Positions 23,503-36,430 of a stretch of 64,000 bases of DNA are shown here, in pieces; the first letter of the stretch is position 1; every line of letters starts with the position of its first letter. Position numbers and translations under genes: made by a program. This DNA comes from Formicarius rufipectus (lineage: Eukaryota; Chordata; Aves; Passeriformes; Formicariidae): positions 446,811 to 510,810 of the forward strand of contig VXAU01001281.1 of assembly GCA_013399695.1 (NCBI GenBank), in the 5' to 3' direction. The notes below the pieces were generated by a model. The model saw only the letters and a program-made list of their open reading frames with translations, did no database searches and was not told the origin of the DNA.

Positions 23503-26500
23503 ATGTAGATAGACTAGAGAGTTTATCCCATAGATTATTAAGCAAATGTAGCCAGAATATATCTCTTAAATTATTCATTCTAACATAGTCAGCACTATGG
23601 AACAACATCATAGCCATGTCTCTTGAAGCTCCTAAAAACACTCTTATTTTCCAATCAAAGCATTCTATAAGATCCATTTTCCCTGTCTTTCTCCTGCAAA
23701 GAAGTTAGGAATTGTGAGGTCTTCAGTTCTTTCACATACATTGCAGTTTTGTCTTGGCAAACTTAGAAATCACATTTGAATAGTTATAGGCTTTGCCCTG
23801 GGGGATATTCAGGAGGCACCTTCGAATTTTATTAAACTGTGCTTTCAACATAAGTATTTCAAAATTCTTTAATATGAAGAGAGAAAGATCACTCATGAGT
23901 TTAGTAAGATTTAGAATTGCATTTCTCCCTCTCTGTAGACCATCAAAAATAGCACCCTTGATGATCACCCTGTGTTGTGCACCCAGGCTTATATATTGTT
24001 TTATGTCAAAGTTTTTTTAATGATTGCCACCTGCAGCACAATGTAGATGAAGACTCTGGATTGCAATTAAGATGCTGCAGTTTCAAATGTTCTTCTTGCA
24101 AGTGTCAAAATGGTACAATAATTGACAAATGAGTCAAGGCTGCAAAGATTCAAGCACCCATTGCATGTGAAAAATTGTCAGCAGAGTTATTGTTGAATTC
24201 TCTAAGTCAGGAGTGTTCAAAAGGTTGCAGATATAGGCTCAGTAGTTGGAATTTTGTATGTGTACATAACAGTTTTGAGCAGGAAAAGAGCTTTCAAAAG
24301 GAATATCCTAATCATTCCCATTTACAAATCAAATCCCCTTTGATTCACAGTACAGAGCAGTCTCAGAGTATTTTGACTCCACTTCCACATAAAATATTTT
24401 TCCTGGATTGTTTTGGTTTTGTTTGGGTTTTTTTTTCTTTGTAATCTCATAAGCCTCCAACTGATGCAATCAGCTGTGCTCTGTCACAGCCTTTCCTGTT
24501 CTTAAATGGTTTGTTCTCACTTGAGTTTCTCTACCATCTAAAGAGAAACTTCTCAGTACACTGCAGGGTGGTCAACATGGATGAAGATAGTCTTTGCAAA
24601 ACAACCTCTCTTTTATCTTTAGAACTCTAGGAGAGGAGGCACAATTTAAGAATCAACTCTTATGTTTGTACAGATGATGAAAAACCCAGTAGAAACATAA
24701 AATTAAAAGGATCAAAAACTGAGTAAAACAGGCTTAGGGCCTTGAGGCACCAAGCCTCGAGGAATTCTAGGCTTGGCAGAAGACTGTAGGCTGGATCTGC
24801 TCCTTTCCTTAAGCCTCAAAGAAGAATCCCATTCAAAGTAGCTTTTGATGATGTATAACATTATGGGGGGAAAATATGCACTAAAGATTACAAAATTATC
24901 TCTCCAAAGTGATCTTTTGTTTCACTGGCTAACTCATCCCTACTTTGAGTAGAACTATTTGGTTGCATACTCTGGAAAGAGAGAAATGTAACTGAGCTGG
25001 CCTAGTTCCATAATCAGGAGTTAACAGAAGTGGGATTGTTTCTGGGTTCCAATCTGGGAGGGACAGAGGTGCTTTTGTTCCCTTGCTGTTGAAACCTGCA
25101 GGAAAGTTAAATAGCAGAGAGAGAACCCAACAGAGAAGTGATAATTCTACATAGGCTACAACCTGTGCAACACACAAAGATATATATACATAACACAGGG
25201 ATTAGTAATGGTGTCCAGTTTTAGGCACCTAATTTAATAAAATACTCTCCTAGCCAACAGGAAGAGAAAGACAGCTTTTTTAAGGCAGGCAAAAAGAGAT
25301 TTTCTTTATCTAAACTGCCCCTAGAGCAAATTCTCTCTTGCTCAGTTCCTGCACTGACCACAAGAAAAGTGGAGGGAATATCCAGCTCCCTTAAATATGG
25401 AGAAAAATATTTGTAAATATTGTAAATGTCCACCAGTGTGTGTCTTTCCCAAACTCACAGATACCAAGAAAATGGAAGATGGGGTCTGGTTTATACATTA
25501 TCTAAAGTAACCATTCCTTTGCTGGCTTGTCAGATAGTCAGTCCTATGATGTTTTAGAGAATTTAGAGAGCTGTTTTGAAAGTTAGGGTCATAGGAAAAA
25601 TGGGGAGACTGAAGGGGGTTTTTCTATTTATCCCTTTCTTTTTCTAAATTATAGACTGTATACAGTTTCTTGAGAAAAAACACTTTTAATTTAAAAAAGG
25701 GTTTGAATTGTTTTGTTGCAAGAGTCTCAGCCACAAACTGCACATAGTTTTAAGAGAATGGTATTTAGGGTAGAATAATTAATTCAGAATTCAGTTGAGA
25801 TAACTGGAGTGTTTTACAAGAGCCTACAAGCAACCTGATCTTCCTCATGTTTTTTGAGGATTCAAAGGAAATATATAAGATTACAAAAAAGTGAGATTGT
25901 GAAATTACTGAAATACAGAAATATTTGTGGAAGTTCTTTTCCCATATTCCTTTGGCTCTAATGGAAAATTCACTTCCAAACTTTTCTAAAGTTGCACTTT
26001 ACCGCACAGTCTTAAACTATGTCATTGCACGTAACACTAGTACATACAAGTGCATACGGGGAATTCACAACAATCTGAAGTTCAGCTGTTCCACAGAAAA
26101 GACTTTCGAGAGCTCAGATAATCATTTTGCAATGAGAAGCCTAAATATATACTAACAATTACACCAGTTTCAAAAAGACATTGCATTTTGGAGACTGAAT
26201 AAAACATGGTCTTATACAACCAACATGGTCTTATACAACCGATCCAGATGTCTGGTTAAAGAAAGAGCTCCTTAAGGTAATTATGCAATGCTTATAGTTA
26301 AAAATGACCCTGCTGTACATGCAGAAAAGATTCTAAGCTACTATTATAGCCTACTACATGCACTCATAATTTTCTTCCCAATTTCCTAAAGAGTCATTAT
26401 TATACCAAAACAAATTCTTAGCTGAATCAGTTATGAAAAGTAGAAATGTCAAACATACTGCTTATCATAAAACCAATGGTGCATTTCTCAAGTTATCTAT

Positions 26501-27839
26501 GATCATTCTGTAGCTTCAGCCTAAGCTGTGCAGTCAGCTGGGATAAGTATACCACAGAGAAACCCCACTCCTAAATAACTGTATCTCATTTTCTGAAAAA
26601 AAAATAAATTAACTAAACATTTTATTTCTTCAAAGCAGGAGAATTTCACAAAGCATCAGTAAAGAAGACAGGGAGATACACCAAAACAAAATGTGGCAGA
26701 TCCAGCTTACTACCTTGGACTGCCCATATGCACAAACACACGTTATGTTAGGAAATTAATGTTAGAATATGCAACAGCCTCAAGTGCTAACTGCATTGTT
26801 ATTAAATATAATCAATAGATCTTGCACTAGTTTATTTGGCTACATTTCCAAAGTGCAAGTACCCTGAAAGCTTCTTTGAAACATGACTTCTGAAATTCAT
26901 ATGTCAAGTAAAAAAACGTGTTTTCCCTAACTGACTGATGCCTACAAGCAGTCTTTGAAGGAAAATTTTATTTTCAGTATAAACATTTTGTCAACTGCTT
27001 TCTTTCTTGCTTACACACACAGTCACGAAGTTCATGAGGTATTGCCCCATATTGAAATAGACAGGTCTCACAAGCCACTTGGCCTGTATATTCCCCTTAT
27101 CTACTCATGGTTCCTTTCACTTATGCATTGACACAAGTGTTCATGCAGTGGTTCCATTGAGTACCCTTGCATCCCTGCTCATGTCCAGTGCTCAGTGCCA
27201 GCAGTCACAGCAAAAACCCTCTTGCAGTGAGCAACCAGGTGGCAGCTCCCAGACACACTTCCCTAGCACCACCACCATGGGATTGGAAGGGCACCTCCTC
27301 CCAGCTCCAAACAAACACAAGAAGCAACAACCTCCTTCCCAATCTACAAACCTACCTTCTAGCACTTCCAGCTGGATTTACAATATTTTCCCTTCAGGGG
27401 ACTTTAAGTATTAGATGTGCCAAAAAAGTCACTATAACGCAACATTGACTTAACAGCTGAAGTCTTTGGCGGTTTTCCCCAGGAAAAACTTGCAGGATCG
27501 ATTCCAGGCTATTCTTCCCATTGCACACCACCACAGTGCTTCCTACACACATCACTGAGTCACAAGGATTCCTTAAACCTGCATTACTCTTCCTACTCAA
27601 ACAAGATGTTGGTTTTAATATCTGGTAATAATACATAAGTATTTTGATGATTCAGAGTGTGGAGGTTGACTCACAACTCATTTTGAGCTATTGAATTTAA
27701 TAAAAATTGCCAGAGAGGAAAAAGGTTGTATGAATATGAGCTTTGGATTGGAAGAAAAGGTCTCCTGGGAAATGTTTAAGTTGGGAAAAAGCCTACTTAG
27801 CCTTTTTTTTTTTTTAATTAATATGTTGTTAATAAACAT
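23503..27839. other. AT-rich unique region
   Basis: No exon or large repeat was recognised. It holds the 19-bp tandem duplication at 26203-26240. The 111-codon plus-strand open frame at 27079-27414 lies in slightly GC-richer sequence and resembles no known protein. Confidence 0.5.
26203..26240 (+). repeat. 19-bp exact tandem duplication
   Basis: AACATGGTCTTATACAACC occurs at 26203-26221 and again, without a change, at 26222-26240. Perfect identity suggests a recent duplication, for example by replication slippage. Confidence 0.97.
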
Positions 27840-28230
27840 TCACATTGTCCACAAAGGCTGGTGGGTCCCTTGGAGTCAGGCACTGACAGTAGCAAGGGTT
27901 CCCCAGGAGACCTGTCTGCACAAGGCCCAACAGCCAATGTGTGTCCCACTCCAGCCCGGAGTTGGGCAGCTGGGAGCACCCTCAGTCCTGGGCACCAGGC
28001 ATCTCCCTGGGAGCACAGCCCCGTGGGCAGGCATAGCTCAGCAGGGCTCATGGCTGGGCAGGGCAGGGCAGGGCTGTAAGAGCTGGAGACCAGCCCTGCT
28101 ACAGAGTCCCTGGGGCAGGGGATGATGGCCCCGACAGGCTGGAAGAGTGTCCTGGTTCATGGACAGATGAGGGGAGCCACAGGGGTTAAAATGGAGCCCT
28201 GGGCAGGGTGGTGCAGGTATATAACTGCTC
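27840..28230. other. GC-rich, CpG-poor patch, unidentified
   Basis: About 390 bp is clearly richer in G and C than its surroundings but has few CpG dinucleotides, so it is not a CpG island. It contains GGGCA tandem units and repeated CTGGG/CCCAG words. Several frames are open (up to 144 codons) because stop codons are rare. It could be an old LTR or other repeat remnant, or a GC-rich minisatellite-like region; no family was recognised. Confidence 0.5.
28056..28073 (+). other. Short-loop G-quadruplex motif
   Basis: Four GGG runs are separated by identical 2-nt CA loops (GGGCAGGGCAGGGCAGGG). Short equal loops are among the most stable class of predicted quadruplex. It sits inside the GC-rich patch. 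Confidence 0.8.
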
Positions 28231-30125
28231 ACAGGAGGGAAAAAACCAGAATCAGCTCTTCAAGACTACATAGTTACTCAAACTCCTCTAAGAAATGTTT
28301 ACCAAAAATTGTTGCCAGTCCCACACACCCGTCTGCACAGAGTCTCCATCATATAAAATCTGTCAACAGCAACTCTGGACTTTTGGGATACAAAGCTACA
28401 ACACGTGGTACATTGAAATTGGAAGCACTGCAGAAGAACATGAATTTTGCATGGAAAAGCAACATATGCAGATTTGGAGTGATAGTATATGTGTACACAT
28501 AATTGATCCAACAAACCTTGTTTTTAAATGGACATAAATCTTCCACACAGTTTTGACACTTGGTCTCCCAGAATCCCTCAGAAACCATGCATCTGCCCAA
28601 AAAACAAAACTAAACAAAACTGGGGGGGGAGGGGAAGAAAGGAAAAAAAAGAAGTTACATGCTGGTGGAACTTAGGGGTTTAGGTTGGGGTCTTTCCTGC
28701 TTTTAAACCAGACAGTAAACAGTTCAGAGCAAGTATTCTGTAGACTGGCATAGTATGTCACTATTGCCTAATCCAAGGACATTCACCAGAAACTTCAATT
28801 TGCAGCTTAAACTTTTGAATAAATGCAAGCTTAAGTTAATGGGATACAAGAGGTTCTCTTCTGCTCTCCAGCCCCACATCTGCCTTTGGGTTCCCCAATC
28901 CTCTTCTGCCTACAGCAGTGGCTGTGCTGATTGAGGACAGGGCTACCCCATGCAGCTCTGCTGGCCCTGGGCAGGTGTACCTGACCTTGCCATTCCTCAG
29001 GCCTTCCTGCTTCTGCTGCCTGGGGAGATCTGTGGGTCCAACAGAATTCTGAAGTTCTCACTTTTAACATCTGCAATGTAAGAAATACGAAAAAAAGAAA
29101 GAAAGAAGTAACAGCAGCACAATTCTAAGTTAGTTTTTGCATGGGAATCCAGGAGCTGATTTTCCCTATATTCTGGACCCTTTCTGTTCACCTCACTGTT
29201 CTCAGAAAAACATGGAAATTCATGTATTTCTTTCTTATTCAAAAGATTCCTCTTTTAAGGGGTTGGAGATAGCAGAAGCTCTCATCTGACTCAGTTATTT
29301 TCCTTCTGGTGGCAGAAAAAAGCAGAAAGCATCCAGTTCTTGGGACTTTTCAGACCTGTTGAATAACAGTAGTACCGAGCTCCATTTGCAAGACCATTAC
29401 CCAATTTATGAAATGTTTCATGAACTTTCAGAAATATTACCCAAGTCTGGTAGAAGTACACCAGAAAGGAGGCTTGAATGTTGGTACAGCAGCAGCAGAG
29501 CACTCTACCACACATGTTTGTAGCAAGAGTGTCACTGTTTCAAATTGCTAAAAAATATTGAATGGAGTTTCCTAATAATATCTTAGCTAAAACATGTTTT
29601 GCAGTCTTAGTTTTTACTGTCTGTCCTTGACAAATCCCATGCGATGACAGAAAAATTGAACTCTGCCATCAATTAACATTCAGAACAGACAAGCATATGC
29701 CCTCTTAAACATTATTAATATGAAGAAAATCTTAAGAACAATTACTTGTATTCAATGGGAAAACATAAAATCCAATCCAGAAATTTAGAACTTGAAAGTC
29801 TGCCTACATAAAAATCATTTTAAGAAAAATAGAGTGGCTTGTTTCAGGAAGGGTCTGTTTAAAATAAAAATCCTTTTTCTTCTGTTAAAACTTGGCGAAC
29901 AATGTGACGCACAAGCAACAGGGAGCAGAGAATACCTACTGGTAAGCTGGATCCATCACGTAATTTGCAAATCAAATTTATTTATTTTCTCTCTTTACCC
30001 AACAACATAAAACAGTCACTCTCTTCAGTCAACATATCATCAATAGTCTAAAAATTTCTCAACACAAACAGTTTGAGAAACAGGCACACAGATTCTATTT
30101 TAGGAACATTTCACTTACTTGTGTA
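28231..30125. other. Unique sequence, no gene recognised
   Basis: Around 28240-28600 several frames on both strands are open at once, which is not a coding signature. A polypurine run lies at 28622-28654. A moderately GC-rich stretch follows at about 28850-29040. No exon was recognised. Confidence 0.5.
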
Positions 30126-30239
30126 CTAATGGTACTAATAATTCCAAGGTTGGGGGTTCAGTCCCTGTATGGACCATTCATTTAAGAGTTGGACTCAATG
30201 ATTCTTGTGGGTCCCTTCCAACTCAGAATATTCTGTGAA
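30126..30239 (+). mobile_element. TguSINE1-like SINE, 5'-truncated
   Basis: It starts in the anticodon-arm part of the tRNA-Ile-like head (GGTACTAATAATTCCAAGG), keeps a B-box-like GGGTTCAGTCC (30154-30164), and ends in the CR1-like tail with TCAGAATATTCTGTGA. The head before the anticodon arm, including the A box, is absent, consistent with incomplete reverse transcription. It is the only one of the three copies in plus orientation. Confidence 0.85.
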
Positions 30240-31810
30240 ATTTCTAGGAAATTAATTTATCCTAGCCTGGAATCTCTTCAGACTAAATCTACAGTTCCTC
30301 TTAAAGTATTTTGAGAAACTGTTGTCAAGATATTCCACACAATTGTCTCATTTATTTCAATTCACTCTTCTAAGCTCAGTACATGTGAAATAATCCATAG
30401 TCATGCATTCTCAGGGACCACTGGAATGACTTCATAAAATGTCATCAATATAAAGCATATGGAATAAAACATTAAGCATATATCAATGCTGTGTTAAAGA
30501 ACAGAAAAGTGTACTTTCAAATATTTCTGCTTTGACATTCTGACCTACGAGTAATTTAGCCTATAAAGAAGTGGTTTTACCCTTTCATAGATGCCATACT
30601 TTCCTTCAAAAATCAATTGATGATTCTATTATTTCTCTTGTTGTTGCTGTTCCTATTTTAAAAACTATATTAATTGGCTAGAAGTGTCTTTCGTCATGAA
30701 CACATGAACTTAAGAAATAAAAAAAATAAAAAGCCCAGCAAGTAGACCATCCCAAAATCTGATATAAAAGTGTAACACTGATTTTAGTTGAATCAACACT
30801 GAGTTTGATTTTTTGTTGTTCCTTAATTTAATACATAATCGTAGTTTCAAATACTCTTTTTCAGGAAATATTTGCTGCACTCATGCAACAGATCTTGGAA
30901 ACTTGGAAGTGGTATAGCTTTGTTTTCATGTTTTAAATTTGCCCTGAAGGTCAACTGAAAAGTCCATGGCTGATAAAAATATAATATCTAATTATAAATA
31001 AATAAATAAAAATTGATTTATATACGAGGTGTATCAGGTGGGCTTCATTTATCAATACCATTTCTTTCAGCTACACAAATACCATATCTTTAAATGTGAT
31101 CTGCTGTTTGATAACATAGCTATTGCAGGTGGGAAGTTATACAATTATAGAAGAAAACAGTGTTTCTGTCTACTACTTGTTTCAGAACTTGTTCTAGGAA
31201 TCAGCCCTGGTTTTGACAAAAATGGGTGCACAGAATCTGGACCAGGAATGGATCCAGGCCCTTTACATACAACACCTACAAAAAACACAGGTGATTTATA
31301 CAGGGATCCACATAAATATTTTCAATTGTTAAGTTCATGAAAGAATATTTTAACTGTGATCAAAGGTTTGACTTAATTTTAATGACTGCTTTCTCATTAA
31401 TTGGTGAATATATTAAATAGCAGCTATGCCAAAAGACTCCTTTTGGGAACTACATCTTTCTTTTACTAGGAGCTGATACATAGGCAGAAGCTTTAGTTTG
31501 AAATAACTGAGAAGACAGACAGGGAAAAAGAAGTACATAAGTGTTGGAAATTAGCCTTTTGCAGGGAAATAAGAGAAGGCTTGTGAAACCCAAAGGAAAT
31601 GCATGCAGCACCCATATATTCAGGCAGGTGTCATCTGTTTATTAGTGATTCACAGGACTCTGGTTTCATGATTGAATTTTCATCTGATTTATCTGTAAAT
31701 TGAAATGAAGCAGAATTCTCTGCTGTGATAAGAGAAATGACACTGTATCCTTCCTCCTGATAAATACCTTTTGTTTATGGCAATTCAGAGGACCAAGGGT
31801 TTCAGTGTGA
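30240..31810. other. AT-rich unique stretch
   Basis: No gene was recognised. It contains a small (TAAA)n tract at about 30995-31012. The 103-codon open frame at 31029-31340 has no recognisable domain. Confidence 0.5.
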
Positions 31811-32010
31811 GATATCAGGCAAAATTTCTTTACCAAAAGGGTGGCCAAGCACTGGAAAAAGTTTCCCTGGAAATTGGTTGAGTCACCAACGCTGAAGGTA
31901 TTTTAAAAATGTGTAGATGTGGCATTTAGAGACATGGCTTAGTGCTTCCTTAACAACTGGGACCTGATGTTCTTGGAAGTTTTTTCTAACATAAATGATT
32001 CTGTGATTTA
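31811..32010 (+). mobile_element. CR1 LINE 3' fragment
   Basis: It has the order of a CR1 3' end: AAATTTCTTTACC, GGGTGGCCAAGCACTGG, TTGGTTGAGTCACC, GTGTAGATGTGGC, then AACATAAATGATTCTGTGATT. It covers the end of ORF2 and the short 3' UTR. Stop codons and small changes show it is dead. The 5' truncation is typical of CR1. Confidence 0.9.
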
Positions 32011-35000
32011 CAACAGAAAGTTAGGTCACAGGAGCCCCAGCATATTCTAATATTGTTACGGAATGCAAAGGTTGTGGATGACAAGCTGAAACATAGGTCA
32101 ACTGGAGTAAGACTGTGCATTTAAAAGCATATTCTTACTCAAACCTATTCTCTTGAACTTTCAGAACAAAAACAGTTGTTCGCATTCGTTCTGGCTTCTT
32201 CACTGATGAGAGGTTTTCAGGACAGAAAATTCTTGCTCTATATGAAGCTTTGTATAACAGATTTGTGCAGGTCAGATTATTCAAAGCAAGTGGAATAAAA
32301 TTGCTTAGAGGGATTGCTCTGTGTGGATGTCATCCACTGAGGAAAAACAAAAAGCTAAACCATGAGTCAGCCCCAGAGGATGCGAAAAAAAGTCTCCTGC
32401 AGGCAGAATTGCATTTTTATCTCCTAAACAAGGCTTTTTTTAATGGATGTAGTACAATTTCTCAGCCTTTTTGGTGGCAAAGCTGGAAAAGTAGTTGAGT
32501 TTCCCAAGGCACTGCAAAAATCATGTAATTTTTGGCATTTAGAGAGACGAGTGAACCTTTTTAAAATCATACATATATTAAGGTTGCTTTGAAGATGACC
32601 AGTTCTCAATTCCTTTGTGCAACCATGCCAGTGACATTCTCAGCTATTGGATTAAAGCCTTTGAAAACTGTACCTTGTTGAAAGACAGACTGTGCGTGCA
32701 AGTGCAGGAACAGCCTTGTAAACAGAACATTGAGTACTTCCACTGTCCCCCAGTGATCTTCTCACAGTGGAAGACAGAAGATGTTTGATTTTTTCTCTTG
32801 AGACCTATAACACAGATGAGCTAATGAAACTCCTATGATAAAGAAATAATAAAATTAGACAGAAGCTAAATGCAAACAAAAGATACTGTTCATTAGTAAT
32901 TTCTTCACAATCTCCTCTGTAACAGCTGAAGGAATAACAGACTATTTCTCTGGGGATGGTATCATTGAGACTAGTCTTTGGACCATCTACTCAAGTCCTG
33001 AGAGGTGCTGTAATGAAAAATAAACCCTGATATGCATTCAGCATACTGCAGTGAAATTGGCTACTGTCAACAAGATAAAAAAACTTAAATGCAATAAAAA
33101 GAAGAGAGAAATCAGGCTTACTCTTACTCTTCAGTAAGTTTTCTGACTCACTCAGAAGTTAAACTCCCTCCTGAGCATGTTTGCTCCTTTGCGTTGATGG
33201 AGCGTTCCCAAATGGCTGCCTAGAGCTACTTGCCCAAGTTTTTCTACTAGGATCAAAAGTCAGACTCCTTTCCTTCCAAAGATGGGGCATATGTTTTCAA
33301 ATGCTCACTGAACACTGTTGCTCCTTTCCTACAGTCTCCTCAGTGTTTAATCTTCCTTTTCTCCTGGGTTGTTTCAAGTCCCACAGCCAATCCTTCTGCC
33401 AAAATCCTGTTACTGCTCAGGTAGACAGAAAGCTCTATTTGACTTCAATGATTGTAATTCAGTGTACACTGAATTTTTCAGTTGCTGTAAAATGCAAATG
33501 GTAATCTCTCACTCACTGCAAACGTGATAGAGAGTAACTGACGTCATCAATGCTTCACATGTTGAAGCTACATACTTTCAACAAAGCTGGCTGAGGATGG
33601 CAATGTCATAGGAAAAAAATGATTGCATGGTTGTGTTTCCCTGGCAATTTAAAGATACAAGTGAATCCACTTGTTACTTTCAACACTCCTCAAAATTCTA
33701 CCAACTGTGCAAACAATATGTCTAATGGCACTAGACTAGCAGAGCTTGCTTGAAATTAGATATGTGCTCTGAATAAGAATATATTTGGAATGTCTGTAAC
33801 AAAAACTCTCCTGAAACTACAACATGACATGAAGTATGATACGGCCCCTGCTATCTTCAGTGGAATCAGAGCACCTGTGAACCCAGGTCCATTACAGCAT
33901 CAGCTCCCAGGAACCTGAAGCCGGTTCATATTTTGCAAGAAGTCACAACCTGTGAGTTAAATCAAAACTGAATATCCAGGAGCCCTCACTCTGGTCTTAT
34001 GATACACTATTACCAGAGAGATAATAGTTCATGTAATTAGAGCCTGAACGCATAGATTAAGATGCCAGGCCGTAGAGCAATATTTAGTTTCAGTAGGACT
34101 GTGATTTGGATTACATTTCCCTGTGGAAAAGAAGCATTATACATTACTGCAAGTGGAATATTTAGGGCATATATAAAGCACACATTTACTCTGATAAAGT
34201 ACAGATAAGGACACCCTTCAATTCTTCAGGACAGGGAAATAGTCAACTACGGGTAAGGCTAAATGTCAGGCCATATACCTCTTGAAGAACTACAGAAAAA
34301 TAAGGATGATAAATAATGAGGAAAATAGCTATGTGAGTGAGTAAAAAAAGGTAATAAGTAGGATCCCACCTATCCCAGAATTAGAGAGATCTTCCTCCAG
34401 CACAACACGCATACTGTGTGAAACTGTGTGGACAATCCAATTTTCCTGGAATTGCATCATTCCCATATGTAAACAGATAAGAGCAAGTCAGTTAACCATA
34501 CAAATGGGGCATGACATTGCAAGAGCCTAAGGGTGAAAATTCCTCACTACACTGGAAGTGATGCTCACCTGAACCCCAGCATCTCAAAAAGTTTCTAATA
34601 AGATGGCACATGTGTGTGCCAACTTTGGCTCAGAAATCCACTTCATTGTTGGACAAATGTTGTTGAGTGAGCTGTGGTCTTACCGTACATGCCCCAAATA
34701 GAAATGCCTGGATCTAAGGCATTTCTCAGATGCTTTGTTTTCTCTAAAGACTGTCCTCAAAACCAAGCTGGAGACTACAACAAAGTGAGTAGCACACTCC
34801 AACCCTGCTGTTAAAACTGTCATTCCATAAAGAACAGAAGTCACAATTTGTAAGTTCAAAGGAAGATATAAAGGAGGACCTAACAGCATAAACCTGTTGT
34901 TCACATGCTCTGAAAGAATACATGGGTTTGCCACTCCTTCCCAATAAAGCTGCTTTTGCATGGAATGATTACTGGGTAAAATAGCAGTATCAGCAGCACA

Positions 35001-36422
35001 GGCTATCACCTACTGGCTGTGTGCTTTGGAAGGGAATAGTTTAATCACCTTTGAGCATCAGTGGGAATGTAACTCAATCACAAGCCTTCAGAAACTGTCC
35101 TAACAAAATCACTAAGCCCAGAGAACAACTGCAGTGCTAAAAATGGAAAATAAGGTGCTGTGAACTCACAGCTGATAGCACACATGCTAAGCAAGGAATG
35201 TTTCCTAGACCAGTAACACAGATCTCTCAGGGAAATAAAAGACTGAAAAAGTCACTAAACTATATCATCATCCTCTCTGTGCTGGGAGACTCCAGGTCAC
35301 TTAGTAAAAGTCTCGTAGTTAGTTAATCTGGTTGGGCTGATCACAAAAAGCCAAAGCCAGGGAACTCTGCACTCTGATACAAGGCCACTATTGATCTCTA
35401 GATGCAGTGAAAGCTGTGTCTTATTTTAAAAAAAAGTCCATGGAGATTTACAAGTCCCAGTAGCACAGACAGAAGTTTGAAAACATGCTTATACCTCGCC
35501 AGAGAGCCCAGAAAGCCAGGATTCAAGTTGCTCAGGCTATACAGCTAAATGCTGTCATTGGAGTGCCAGTCTGAAAGAATGTAGTTCTCCAGATTTTTAT
35601 AAAAGAATCTGTGTTCCCTACAAAGACATGTCTCTGAGAAGGTGCATTCTTGAATCTGGCAATAAGCCTCTCTTCTTGAAATAGACACACACTATGAGGT
35701 TTTATCCATAGTTTAAGATGCCACACAGTAAAGAAATGAGAACAACTGTGATCATGCATGGTGAAAAGCTTTAGTAGGTTAGGTATAGGCTCCCTTTCCA
35801 ACAAGGAATATATTTGATTATATTTGGGCTGAATTTTGAAATACTTATTATGCTTCTACAAATATGAAATTCATATTTGCTCATGCTGTGCACCGCAACT
35901 CTGTTTGAAAGAGAGAGGCAAGAAATATTTATCATAATATGGGCATGCTGCTCTAAAATCTGCAAGAAGAACAAAGATATTACTCTGAAATTAAATTCAC
36001 TACCCTAATCAGCAAGCTACTTCAAGTCTGAGAATAACTGTACTTTCAGTCCTCTCCTGCCTTGTCAGTTGTTTAAAAACAGTCATTATCTTTCATGATG
36101 TCTGCATTCTTAAACTAAAATTGAGTTTTAAAAATTTAATCAACAGCTGAACACTATTTATCTGAGCTGATGTGGAGGAATACTTGCACTAGGGAACTGC
36201 CATCATTGTGTCAATAACAGTTGGAAACAGAGAACTTGTTCAACAAGACAAGAATCTTTAATCAACCTATGAAGAGTTTTTTGTGTATTAATTTATATTG
36301 AAAATGGCATTCCCGTGTCAGAACCACATAAAGACAAGAGTACCACCACATGGAAACCCTCTGCATATAATCCAAGTTACTACTGTTGAGCAACAGCCTG
36401 ATAAGTTAACCTCACTTAAACC

Positions 36423-36430
36423 TATATAAG
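36423..36430 (+). promoter_or_regulatory. TATA-like motif
   Basis: TATATAAG in the context CCTATATAAGAGCTG resembles a core promoter or LTR TATA box. No AATAAA, LTR ends or exon were found nearby, so this is a weak call. Confidence 0.2.

Noticed and set aside
27691..28125. 144-codon open frame, plus strand
   Set aside because: It spans AT-rich sequence into the GC-rich patch, competes with other open frames on both strands, and has no recognisable domain.
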